Translations under genes and position numbers: made by a program
Shown: positions 11,515 through 21,900 of the stretch, in pieces
How positions within the stretch are numbered: position 1 is the first letter of the stretch
How the letters are laid out: each line of letters starts with the position of its first letter
Notes under the pieces: model-generated
Databases searched by the model: none
What the model was told of the DNA's origin: nothing
What the model saw: only the letters and a program-made list of their open reading frames with translations
Assembly: GCA_008931825.1 (NCBI GenBank)
Contig: QXVZ01023698.1
Span: forward strand, 1-29,052
Length of the DNA: 29,052 bases
Direction: 5' to 3'
Source: Phallusia fumigata
Lineage: Eukaryota; Chordata; Ascidiacea; Phlebobranchia; Ascidiidae

Positions 11515-12274
11515 TCGGAGTTAAAAGGTATAAGATTTATTAAAGTGCTGGGTTACTCAAAAATATGCAAATACTGCCGCAAGAGTCGTTTTTTGCCTGT
11601 TGAAATTCCATAACAGGCAAAAATTTTAATTACTTTTAACTAAACCATACTTACTCAAAAGTCCTAAGTTTGGTACAAAATGCCTGTAATAATTTATGTG
11701 GGTTGATATTTTTAATTTAGTTTTCGACTTGTTCCACAAACTATTTACTCCAGTTTTTATATAGCGTTCAACAATTTACAGTCCTTTCTAAATTGCTCAA
11801 TAGGTTCAAGAAATAATGTTAAACTCAAGGACATCTTAAGATTCAGCATCCTGTTACTCACTTTGGTATGCATGTTGATGGTTGTTGTGCTTCGGAACAG
11901 AAAGTGGAAAAACGTTTCTGCTTCTCGAGTTACATGTAAAAAAAATGTTTTGGTTTGCTGTGTGATGTGAAACATTCATTATTAAACCAAGGCCTAGTCT
12001 GTTAGAAAATATCAAACTGTTCCCACAAATTTTAATTTAAGATTTAACGTTAAGTTTGAACTTCACATAAAACAGCTAAATAAATTTGCAATATATGACT
12101 ACTACAAACCTACTGAAGGTCTTTGGAAATGATAAAAATTTAATTGTCATAATTTTTGTGTTTAGCTGTGCTATATTTTTGTTTTAGGAAAAACATAATT
12201 AATTATTTTTAGCGTTAAATGTTTTTACTGTATAAAGTTTTATTTTTGAATTACTACTAACATTTTAACCACAG
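11515..12274. other. intergenic region between genes 2 and 3
   Basis: About 760 bp, AT-rich. I searched for a TM exon like those at 6632-6750 and 19083-18974 and found none, which is why gene 2 is called anchorless. It may also hold the first exon of gene 3; no candidate with the required phase-1 donor stands out. Confidence 0.45.
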
Positions 12275-15200
12275 GTCACATCTGCACAATAGCAAGTGTT
12301 TTACTTGTAGTCCTGATTTTATTTGTAAAAACCTCAGATTCTTCAGAGGTCCCCAAAAGTAAGTTACTTTACAATCCTGCTGTTATACTACTATAGTAAG
12401 AACATTAATTGTTCACATTTCTTGTAAGCTGTATGGTATAGCGAACTTATTGTAGTTAAATAAAATGTTAAACCTTTTTAGTGGAAAATAATAGTTTAGT
12501 GATTGATGTTGCTGTTATGTTTATTGCAGTATGTTCCCAACAACTTAACATGCAGATGGAAATGGTAAAAAACATTTCTTACAGTTCTTTGCCGAAAGTT
12601 GCAATCTTAAAACAATCCAAAACACAAGGTTTGTCTGGAATTTCAACCTTCAGAACAATATTTATAACAACTTGTAATTTTTAATACACTGAAAGCTGAT
12701 AGAAAGATAAATTTAAATTCAAATGTGTAGATGTGTTTTTATTTTTTTTCTTCAATTTGTCATTACAATTGCACTATAGTTTTGATTAACGGAAAATGGT
12801 TTATTGTTTGCAATTAAAACCAAAAAATTAAAATATGCTGTTATTGTATTAAAACAACTGTTATGTTCATGCCTTATATAAAATATTAATTTCTTGGCAC
12901 CTATTGTCCTAACATGTGTTAGTCAGGGCAACTAGTCAGTGCTATTTATTGAATTACTGTGGTACGTTTAACCACCTGTCAAACTGTTGCTTGTAATGCA
13001 ATTGCAACAAAAGGTTTTAGTTTTTCGAAATGAAGTTCTGCCTAGTATGTAAACATAATTAGGTTTCATACTTTTTAAGGAAATTTTTAATTTGAAAACT
13101 TGTTTGTAGGTGAAGATAGTGCCTCATGTTTGTTATTCAATTATAAACTGCAATATTTGCAAATCAATATCAACAAGTCATTGGTTACTGCTATTAAATG
13201 GTAAGTATTCTTCATAAAATTCAACTTGATATGACTTTTTGCTGCTGTGTAAAAAAAACAATTTCAGGCATGTTAATTTTTACACGATCAGTTAAACCTG
13301 TGAAAAGTTTGTGATAAAATAAAGGGCTGGAAACATGATCATTTTTTCTTGATGACTGATATTGCATAATATTTTAATACAGGTTTGGTGGAGACATTGG
13401 CCCATACATGTTAAACCATTCTTTAAATGGTGAAAACTGGTTGAAGTGGTCCAACTATAAAAACAGGGTAGGTTGTTGGTTTCCCTAACATTGTTTGTAA
13501 AAAGTAATCATGGTATAAAAAGTCAAGTAAATTAGTTAAAAAGTGGTTAATTTTAGATATAGACTCTTTTAATATTTATTATTTGGACATAATGCATGTG
13601 GAGAGTGTGACTGTTGAAAATAGTGTCATTTCCGATTTTAAAAAGTATCCATATGATATTTTCCATATGCAGGATATTAATGTTTTTAATTGTTTAGGTG
13701 CTTATAGGCAATGCACAACTGATGCCTTATCCAATCTTTACAAAACACCTCCGAATAATTCCAGATACCTATATACAATCACCTGTTTGTGCAGTGGTAA
13801 AATTATTTGGTTGCCAAGGAGGTAAGTGCACCATTTTTAGAAAATCAATACTATTTGGATGTGTGGCCTCATGCATAAGTTTATTAATCAATGGCATACT
13901 ATTTGAAAAAAAGAGTTTTATAAATTGGGCCGCCAATTACAAGATTCACAAGTTACTAAAAAGGATCAAGGTGTTATCAATATGAAATTTTGTGTTTCAG
14001 ATGCTACATTTTTGGAGGTTTATCCAAATTCTAGTAGATGGGCTACAAGCTATACTGGGATTCTTTATACAGCCAGGTTTAATGAATCACAAACCACTGA
14101 TGTGGCATTGTGGAAGTTTAATAACAGTGATCCCCTATTTGTCAATTGCTCCAAAAATGACACAGTCAACAATACCCACTTTGCAGCAAATTGTTCAAAT
14201 AATGGTGTATTTTTGGAGTCTATCTTAGCTACCAATGATCCACTAAATATAACAATAAACCAGACTGAAATTACATTTCTGACATCTGGCACTGTGGCGC
14301 CGTGGAGTAAAACAATATCAGTTTCTGGTATGTACCTCTTTTTAGTCAGTTACTTATTTTTATCAACTGTAAAGTAATAAAGCAAAGTTTTTCAGATTGT
14401 GGTAATTCTTCACTGCCTGGAGTGGCACAAGATGTTCCAGCAAATCAGGTTTACGACAGCCCACATACATTTTATTGTATTACACCTGATTACCAACCTG
14501 CCACTGCTACAGCTGTTTGTCAGCAAGATGCAACATGGAACTTGACATCATTTTGTAATAAACGTAAATAGTACTAGTATTTTTATTATGTAATTGGACA
14601 AACATTCCTGTATCATTTTATTTTTATTTTTAGCCACTTGTGACTTACTTCTCTCACTAAAAAGTATCTTTACTCAATATATTTTACTAAGTAATGTTTA
14701 TCCAGATTGTTCTCAAATTTCTGATGGTGCTTTAGCTGGAATCATTATTTCGGTGATTTTTGTACTATTTGTTTTGGTCTTTGTTGGATATCTATACAGA
14801 AAGAAACAGGGTGAATCAGGTAAGCCTACAGGAGTACACATATTTGAAGAAAAACAGCAAAATGCATGAAATATGTTGTTAGTATTTATAGATCCCCTAT
14901 GTTTTGTATGAAATATTTGGTGGACTTGGATGAAACTTTCACAACTGTTAGATATGGTCATGGAGATGTGCCATTTGTTTAGTTTGACCCCATAGCCCCC
15001 GTGGTTACTCTGCTAGCCTCAAAATAGTAGAACGTTTGTTTGAAAATATTTAACATTAGTACCACAAATGTTAATTATGGGTCCCCTTCCCAAAGGGGAG
15101 GGGGGGNNNNNNNNNNNNNNNNNNNNNNNNNNNNNNNNNNNNNNNNNNNNNNNNNNNNNNNNNNNNNNNNNNNNNNNNNNNNNNNNNNNNNNNNNNNNNN

Positions 15201-16733
15201 NNNNNNNNNNNNNNNNNNNNNNNNNNNNNNNNNNNNNNNNNNNNNNNNNNNNNNNNNNNNNNNNNNNNNNNNNNNNNNNNNNNNNNNNNNNNNNNNNNNN
15301 NNNNNNNNNNNNNNNNNNNNNNNNNNNNNNNNNNNNNNNNNNNNNNNNNNNNNNNNNNNNNNNNNNNNNNNNNNNNNNNNNNNNNNNNNNNNNNNNNNNN
15401 NNNNNNNNNNNNNNNNNNNNNNNNNNNNNNNNNNNNNNNNNNNNNNNNNNNNNNNNNNNNNNNNNNNNNNNNNNNNNNNNNNNNNNNNNNNNNNNNNNNN
15501 NNNNNNNNNNNNNNNNNNNNNNNNNNNNNNNNNNNNNNNNNNNNNNNNNNNNNNNNNNNNNNNNNNNNNNNNNNNNNNNNNNNNNNNNNNNNNNNNNNNN
15601 NNNNNNNNNNNNNNNNNNNNNNNNNNNNNNNNNNNNNNNNNNNNNNNNNNNNNNNNNNNNNNNNNNNNNNNNNNNNNNNNNNNNNNNNNNNNNNNNNNNN
15701 NNNNNNNNNNNNNNNNNNNNNNNNNNNNNNNNNNNNNNNNNNNNNNNNNNNNNNNNNNNNNNNNNNNNNNNNNNNNNNNNNNNNNNNNNNNNNNNNNNNN
15801 NNNNNNNNNNNNNNNNNNNNNNNNNNNNNNNNNNNNNNNNNNNNNNNNNNNNNNNNNNNNNNNNNNNNNNNNNNNNNNNNNNNNNNNNNNNNNNNNNNNN
15901 NNNNNNNNNNNNNNNNNNNNNNNNNNNNNNNNNNNNNNNNNNNNNNNNNNNNNNNNNNNNNNNNNNNNNNNAGTGAACCACAATTTCTACAACTTTGCGT
16001 GTGTGGGGACCCATGCGTTTTTGCCTGCAGAAACAACCATGTTATAAAAAGCTTAAGTAACTATGGGACCCAATGCGAAATGACACAGTCAATATATATG
16101 CATTTTAAAATAAGGTAATAGTGTATATGGAATGGCAATATGGTGAAAGCCACCCTTCTAGTTTAGTATAGACTTGCCATGTACTGCCAAATAATATATC
16201 TGCCGATTGTCGACTCCCAAGAGAAAAGAAACCAACAGCATGAGGCATGAATACTGGCAATTTATTAGGTCACAATACATCTATGGCAAAAAGGGAAATC
16301 CCCATGTTAAACAGTTTCTTTACCCCTGGGTCCAACCCTGATAGCCCCTGAAAATTAGTCAAATTATTAAACCACCTCCAAATTAAATAAAATTCGGACA
16401 GTTTGTGAAAAACTCCATTGTGGTGTATCTCAGGAGTCACCCTAATTGCCCCATAATATTGGTCAAATTATAAACAATGTCAAAAGTGGATGAAATTTAG
16501 ACAGTTATGGCATTGTGGTACATCAATTGCTGTGTTTGCAATGTAGTCCCAACAGTTAACCTGCTATCCCCATTTTTAGATTAGGCCATGGTGGTATATC
16601 TTATTCCAAAAATATTGATGCGTTTTAAGTTGTCAGATAATTTTGTATGTAACTCAATGTTTCTTAATATTTTTTTGCAGTTGATCAACCAGAAGGACGA
16701 GCAGGTGAAAGTGCAAAAATTATAAAAAAATGA
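12275..16733 (+). CDS. gene 3: discoidin (F5/8C)-CCP single-pass receptor-like protein
   Basis: Exons: 12275-12358 (hydrophobic, ASVLLVVLILFV, signal-like), 12482-12628, 13110-13200, 13383-13467, 13698-13821 (together an F5/8C domain: C at CSQQLNMQ, YLQINI, VTAIKWFGGDIGPYML, SLNGENWLKWS, KHLRIIP, closing LFGC), 14001-14327 (109-residue module with about nine N-glycosylation sequons), 14396-14563 (CCP/sushi, four Cys, ATW motif), 14634 or 14706 to 14819 (TM, GIIISVIFVLFVLVFVGYLY, then RKKQ), 16681-16733 (tail ending AKIIKK, stop). All phases join. Both acceptors of the TM exon give the same frame. The first ATG visible is formed across the 12358/12482 junction; from it the protein is 369 residues with the short TM exon. 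If 12275 is coding, an upstream ATG exon is missing. More tail exons could hide in the gap at 15107-15971. F5/8C and CCP are adhesion and ligand-binding modules, so a surface recognition role is likely; the ligand is unknown. Confidence 0.75.
14880..15000. repeat. diverged unit related to the 16345 tandem repeat
   Basis: GGACTTGGATGAAAC, then ACTGTTAGATATGG and ATGTGCC resemble, in order, GTGGATGAAATTTAGACAG and TTATGGCATTGTGGTACATC in the repeat at 16345-16620. If they are homologous, the array flanks the gap on both sides. Confidence 0.4.
15107..15971. other. sequencing gap (865 n)
   Basis: Unknown bases inside the last intron of gene 3. The left edge is a C/G-rich near-palindrome (CCCCTTCCCAAAGGGGAGGG), a structure that commonly stops sequencing. 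Any reading frame through this interval is meaningless. Confidence 0.98.
15985..16190. repeat. dispersed repeat, copy B
   Basis: Matches 6100-6300 in order and orientation: TGTGGGGACC, then GGAAT and the exact TATGGTGAAAGCCACCCTTC, then CTTGCCA. It lies in the tail intron of gene 3, just after the gap. Confidence 0.6.
16345..16620. repeat. degenerate ~105-118 bp tandem repeat
   Basis: Units start near 16345, 16449 and 16567. Shared words in order are CCCC, then (T)AGTCAAATTAT or GGTCAAATTAT, GACAGTT, CATTGTGGT(G/A)(T/C)ATC; the third unit is partial and ends CATGGTGGTATATC. Copies are well diverged. Together with the similar unit at 14880-15000 this suggests an old minisatellite spanning the gap. 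Confidence 0.55.
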
Positions 16734-17109
16734 TTGTGTTTTGTTATATGTCGGTTTGTTTTTAAATTCTGATTTTCAAATTTAACTGATTTTATCGACT
16801 TCTTGTGCTAACTTGGGGTTGCTACGCCGAAATACCCGTTTTAACGCTGGTCTTGAGAGCAATCTGTTTGCGGCAATAATCTATTTATCTCGTTTTTACC
16901 AAGCAATGCAATATTCAAAAATATGACTGTCGTAGCTACATGGCCGAACATTGCAAAAGCATGATTCAAAGGAAAACATTACCCCCTTTGTAGTTACGAT
17001 TGTTACCGAAGCCAACGTTTTGGTTTCTCTGCGTCGTGAATCTGATACCGTTGAAGCTGATATGCGTTTAACTTCAGCACACCAATGAGCCCGTTGAAAT
17101 AGACTGGGT
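16734..17109. other. 3' flank of gene 3
   Basis: No gene or recognisable element. No AATAAA stands out close to the stop, so the cleavage site of gene 3 is not placed. Confidence 0.4.
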
Positions 17110-17341
17110 CAGAGCTTGCCAAACTTCAAGGGGTCGCGACCCTGCAATGGGTCCTGCGACGAGTTTCAAGGGGTCGTGAGTACACTAAATTTTCGAAATG
17201 TTTGTTTGGTAATTGTTTTCGTGTGCTACAGTTTCAATGAAATATATAAAACTATTTTTTTAACTGTTTATCACTGATGGGGCCGCGGAAAGTTTAATCA
17301 AATCCTAAGGGGTTGCAGACTAAAAAGTTGGGAAAGACCTG
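17110..17341. mobile_element. old hAT-type MITE with GGGTCGCGACCC motif
   Basis: It starts CAGAGCTTGCCAAACTT and ends AAGTTGGGAAAGACCTG, which inverts to CAGGTCTTTCCCAACTT, an imperfect 17-bp terminal pair. The start also carries GGGGTCGCGACCC, repeated imperfectly inside, a feature of many hAT elements with CAG ends followed by a cytosine/adenine-rich CCAAACTT-like stretch. The 8-bp flanks do not match, so it is old or its ends are slightly off. Confidence 0.6.
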
Positions 17342-17615
17342 CTATATGGGTAATTGCTTTGACGCAATTGTCGGGCCGTGATTTCTTTGTTAACCCTGTA
17401 TGTTTTGTAAGTAAATAATTAGTTCAGGTAGAGCAGCAAAAATGTTTTGGCCGGAGTAATGCATTTGATTTCAACGCACCTGTTTCTTTAAGACAAGCCC
17501 AGTTGTTAGAATGAAACTTTCAAACTAGCGAGGATGGCATCTTTACCAATAAAGGTTCAAACTAAACTTAATACTTATTATGCACACGTATTACTGAACA
17601 TATCAAGTTTATGGG

Positions 17616-18267
17616 CGGGGTTGCCAGATTAGCTTTTTTGACGCTAAATTCCAGAAATCTGGCTTTTTTTCAAGATGGATGGCGTCAGAAAATTCGTTTG
17701 GCTTTTTGGCTTTTTTCTGGCTTTTTTACATTGTTGCTAAAATTAATCAATATGGGCCATTTCCATAAAATTGCACTGATTTCAGACATACGAGGAGATT
17801 AGATTGTATACTTCCAGTCTGAACATGAAACATTACATTCTGTGATGTTGCGAACTTGATGTGGCCGCAACACACCAGTTTGTTTGGGACCTCATAAGTC
17901 AGTAGTGTTGTAGCGTTAAAAATAGGCCCCCCGACTGTGGTTTTATTTGTGTTGCGTATGGCCCACCAAAGTTTGAATAAGGCTTGTGGGTTCACGCGAC
18001 CTGCGACTTAACGTAAAAGCTTTCCACAAAACGTGTATTTGGATGCGAAGTTTATGGTTTTGCTCATAACTGTGATTTGTAATTCATACAAATCGTGTAT
18101 TTTCTGTGAGTAATAACTGGTTGCGGGACACTGTAACACCTTCGGCTGCTTTTGTAAATCTTTTCATCTGATTTAAGCATAAAAAATGGATTTAAATTTA
18201 TTTGGCTTTTTTTGCCTTTTTTTGGTTTTGTTTGGCTTTTTATTGAAATTTTAATCTGGCAACCCTG
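17616..18267. mobile_element. non-autonomous hAT-like element with GGGTTGCCAGATTA ends
   Basis: GGGTTGCCAGATTA at 17618-17631 is inverted at 18252-18265 (TAATCTGGCAACCC), where the end reads CCCTG, giving the CAGGG terminus typical of hAT. Subterminal stretches at both ends repeat GGCTTTTTT words. The left tip is CGGGG instead of CAGGG and no exact 8-bp duplication remains. No transposase frame is present in 652 bp. Confidence 0.65.
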
Positions 18268-18973
18268 ATGTAAGGTTCATTTGCTATGCTGGTGAGTAGT
18301 TGTGCGTCGTCGCCGTTGCTACCGCTCCTGCCGATCTGCCTGTTTGGTGGTTGCCATTGTCGTTGCTTTGATGCCATTAAACCAAGGTTTGGAAGTGTCG
18401 TCCTCAGTTGGAATATGGCGGCACGTGTTTAAACGTGACAAACCCCTTTGTGAGGCTCAGCCTTACAGGTCGGCCGTTCAGAGTCTACAACTATATCGCT
18501 AATAATGTTGTTAGAATGTGGGAAATGTTGCAAAGTACATAATGATATTAAGAGTATTGTGAAATACCGGGGACAAAAATACTATTTTTAGGCAGAGTTT
18601 TACAATTTCTATCGGACGCAGGTCAGCTTATAGTAACGTTATGCACACGATAGTTCTGTATAGAGTTACAAGACCGCTACAGCACCACCACTTGTTGCTG
18701 TCATTACGTTGTAAAAATGTACCTTACTTAGTCAATAATAGTTGAAAGTTGAAGCTCTAAACTTTGTGAAACTGACAATTAATTGTTAAGCGTTTGGGCT
18801 GGCTACGCTATTACCATCACTGTTGCAATGTGGCGAACTTTGCTCTGTTAGACATAAGTTAAGAACCGCTATGAATAACTGTTGGAAATGTGGAAATCAC
18901 TGAAAGACATGTCAGAAAGTGGTTCGTTAGCGGCCAAGCCATTACAGTCTTTGTCAGCTGGTCGTCGGAAACA
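18268..18973. other. 3' flank of gene 4
   Basis: About 700 bp with no supported gene. The 3' UTR of gene 4 must lie here on the minus strand. I found no clear AATAAA for it. Confidence 0.4.
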
Positions 18974-21900
18974 TCATTTTATTATACAGCACACCACCAA
19001 TGCTACAATGATTAATATTAACAAACTCAAAAAGAAAAGAAGCAAAGGTTCGTACGATGTACCACGGTCGACGTTTGGTGTTTCTGTCAAAGAAACAAAC
19101 AAAAACGTGTAAGAAGCATTGGTGTCTTGCCGCATACAAGTACGCCTATAGTCATATTTTTTTCTAAATTGAAAGGCCTTCAGTAAATAATTAGATGGTG
19201 GGAACCCATTAATATCTGGTCGTAGGTATAATAGGTGTTTATCGCCCCATTCGCCCCCCCCTCCCTGCATCGGCCACTGCGAAGCAACTCTATTGCCAGT
19301 AATATTTGTTTTTTCAATTTTATCAGTGGTTTGTTATGAGAGGTGCTAATTTAATCTTCGGTTGTCCTTTTGCCAATTACTATTTGCAATTTTTGCTTTG
19401 AATGCGATGGCCATGTGACCCTGTTATTCATAAATGAAACCATTGCAATCCATGTACGGATGCAAAACAATTGATAACCCACTGTTAACCCCATTTTGCA
19501 ACTAACAACAACGGTCGCCTTCCCGTATTTACATAAAAATCCTACATAAATCAAGTGGAATAAATCGAACTACTTTATCAGAAATAAAGGTTAAACTTTT
19601 TATTTCAATGGCTATATTTATAACGTCTAACATGTATGTAGAACAGTTTGAAAAAAGGTCGGAAAATTGATAATCAGTAATAACTAAATTGCAGCAGTCA
19701 TTTTACTAAACCGTTCGACAAACAGAAACTATTAGTACATGATTTGATTTTTTTAAACCAAACATGATTTTTTTAATGAGTGAAAAACATTTTGGTAGTT
19801 TCACAAAAGTTTTTAAAACAAGCATTACTAATTGTTAAAAAGTATTAGGCTTTACCATGTCCAGAAATTTGAAAGAAAAGATGATATTTCTAACAATTTG
19901 AAATGACATCTTTATGATTTAACTCTAGTGTAATTTTCTGTTTTTATGGCTCCCCTGAAACAAAGACTTTTTACTCTAACTAGAAATATCCTACATTTCA
20001 CATACTTGATTTAGAAACTAAAACAATGTGGATTGTTTCATTGGCTGTCGATCCAATACTGTTGAAGGCATGACAGCTCAAATTAGATGTTGAATCAAAG
20101 CTGTTGTTCCATTTACAATTCGGTGAAGCCTGATCAAAATTTATGTTTAAATCTGAATTGTACCATATGCATTTGGATGGTGGATTTGAATCAGCAATGC
20201 ATTGAATGGTAACATTGCTGTTATGCTCAACAACATAGATGTTTCCACTTCTTTCAATAGAACCCACAACTGTGAGATTTAAAGTTTCTGGTCCATCTAA
20301 AAACATCCAAATAACTAAAAGGGTATAGTCTTTCTTCCAGCTGGTGACTTTTGAATGCACAGAAAAATATGTATGATGCCCTGTAGTTACATTGTTTGTA
20401 TTGTTACAGCAAGTTTAAAGAGATTGGGCACACTCGTATTTTGTAATATTGTACATAATTGTGTAATCTAAATTTGTAACCACTGTTTTTTTGGTTACAT
20501 TTTATTCGATGTTAGGCCTAAAAACAGAAACAAGCATTAAACGCTGACGTCGTGTAATGTCACATTTTCATACTTACAATAAACTTCAAGTTTTTTCTCA
20601 GACATCATAACAGTTTTATTTTTTAGGATTAGGATGCATTTGATATATTTTCCATGGTGATAAGGTTTTACTGTGAAGTTCCCCTGGACATCCTGCATTT
20701 AAGAAGACAACTTGCACTTTAAATAACCACCACATGGGTTCAAAAGTTTTTTTTGTGATTGTAATATTTATGGAAATCAGTTCTGATAAACTATATAAAT
20801 CCTATTTTAAACAATGCCAGTAAGGGGTCATAAGTTTTTAAACTGCAAGACGAACTTTAGATACACTGCTAAATTTAAATAAACTTGTATTTGTTAAAAA
20901 TTGACAATGGAAAATGCTAATCAAGTAAAATCACAAAAAGCTCCCATAAATTTTAACACTATCACAAGGCAACTCACAATAATATTTTATAATTAGATGT
21001 AGTTAAATTGTGCTCCACATCGCCAGAGTGCAAACTATAATGCACCTGGCACTTTTACACAAACACATATTGTTGATTTGTATATACCTACCTTTAAACC
21101 AAGTTGCAGTTTAAGTTCACTTCCGAAAATAATGGTATGATTTCCTTCTAGACGACATGTAAAGTTAGCAAGGTTGGGAGTATCTTTAGTTATGTTGAAG
21201 ATGAAGCTCCCAAATAGTAAAACTACAAATATTAAAATTTTACTAGCACACTAGTAAGTTATTAATGGCACTTCATATTTTATTCCATTAATAAAACTAT
21301 TGACCACACAGAAGCTAGACAAAAGTTGATCTTTGTTCTCATCTCTCTGTAATTCTTTTGTGTACTCTTTGTGTTTTGCGTAAGACCTTTATACAACTTA
21401 GATAGGGAGACACTTTTTGTATTAAGCTAATTTGGGTGGCTTTTCTCTGGGTTATGTACATCACAATATTTTGATTCCATTGTAAACAAAAAGATATTTG
21501 CAGCAGATTTTATCAAAGTAAAACTTACCATTAACACAATAAAGACCATCCTCTCCTTCCCAAGTGGCATTGGGTAAACAAACTGTTGGTTGCACCCTCT
21601 TTAAACCAGATTTATACACTGGAGTACCATTGTTTAGGCATTGAAATCGTCCCTTAGAATTGTACTGGCCAAATGTGTCAACATCATTCACTGGAATAAT
21701 GTTCAAATGATCATAGTTTTGACAAACTGCAAAAAAAATTAAAAATATAAACAAACTTGAAGTTCAACAAAAACGTTAAAACAAAAATGTCAAAGAAAAT
21801 AAGTTATTAACTGCTAGCTTTTTTAATTAACTACTTGTTTTTTTTTAGAATACCTGGAACTTAATTTTTTGCAGGAGAGGATTACGTTTTAGCCACATAT

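Noticed and set aside
11515-12274. A TM exon for gene 2
   Set aside because: No stretch matches the SYE..LL / VVCCI.K pattern in any frame. The hydrophobic exon at 12275 joins gene 3 in phase.
14594-14869. Reading the TM region of gene 3 as a separate 91-residue protein
   Set aside because: It starts inside an intron and runs through a strong GTAAGC donor; it is an exon of gene 3 with intronic extensions.
15019-16047. Long open frames on both strands across the n run
   Set aside because: They consist almost entirely of unknown bases between short edges.
18302-18502. Small plus-strand frame with an Arg-rich start and a hydrophobic stretch, like a signal anchor
   Set aside because: No ATG at its start, no homology, no splice context, and it lies in the 3' flank of gene 4.
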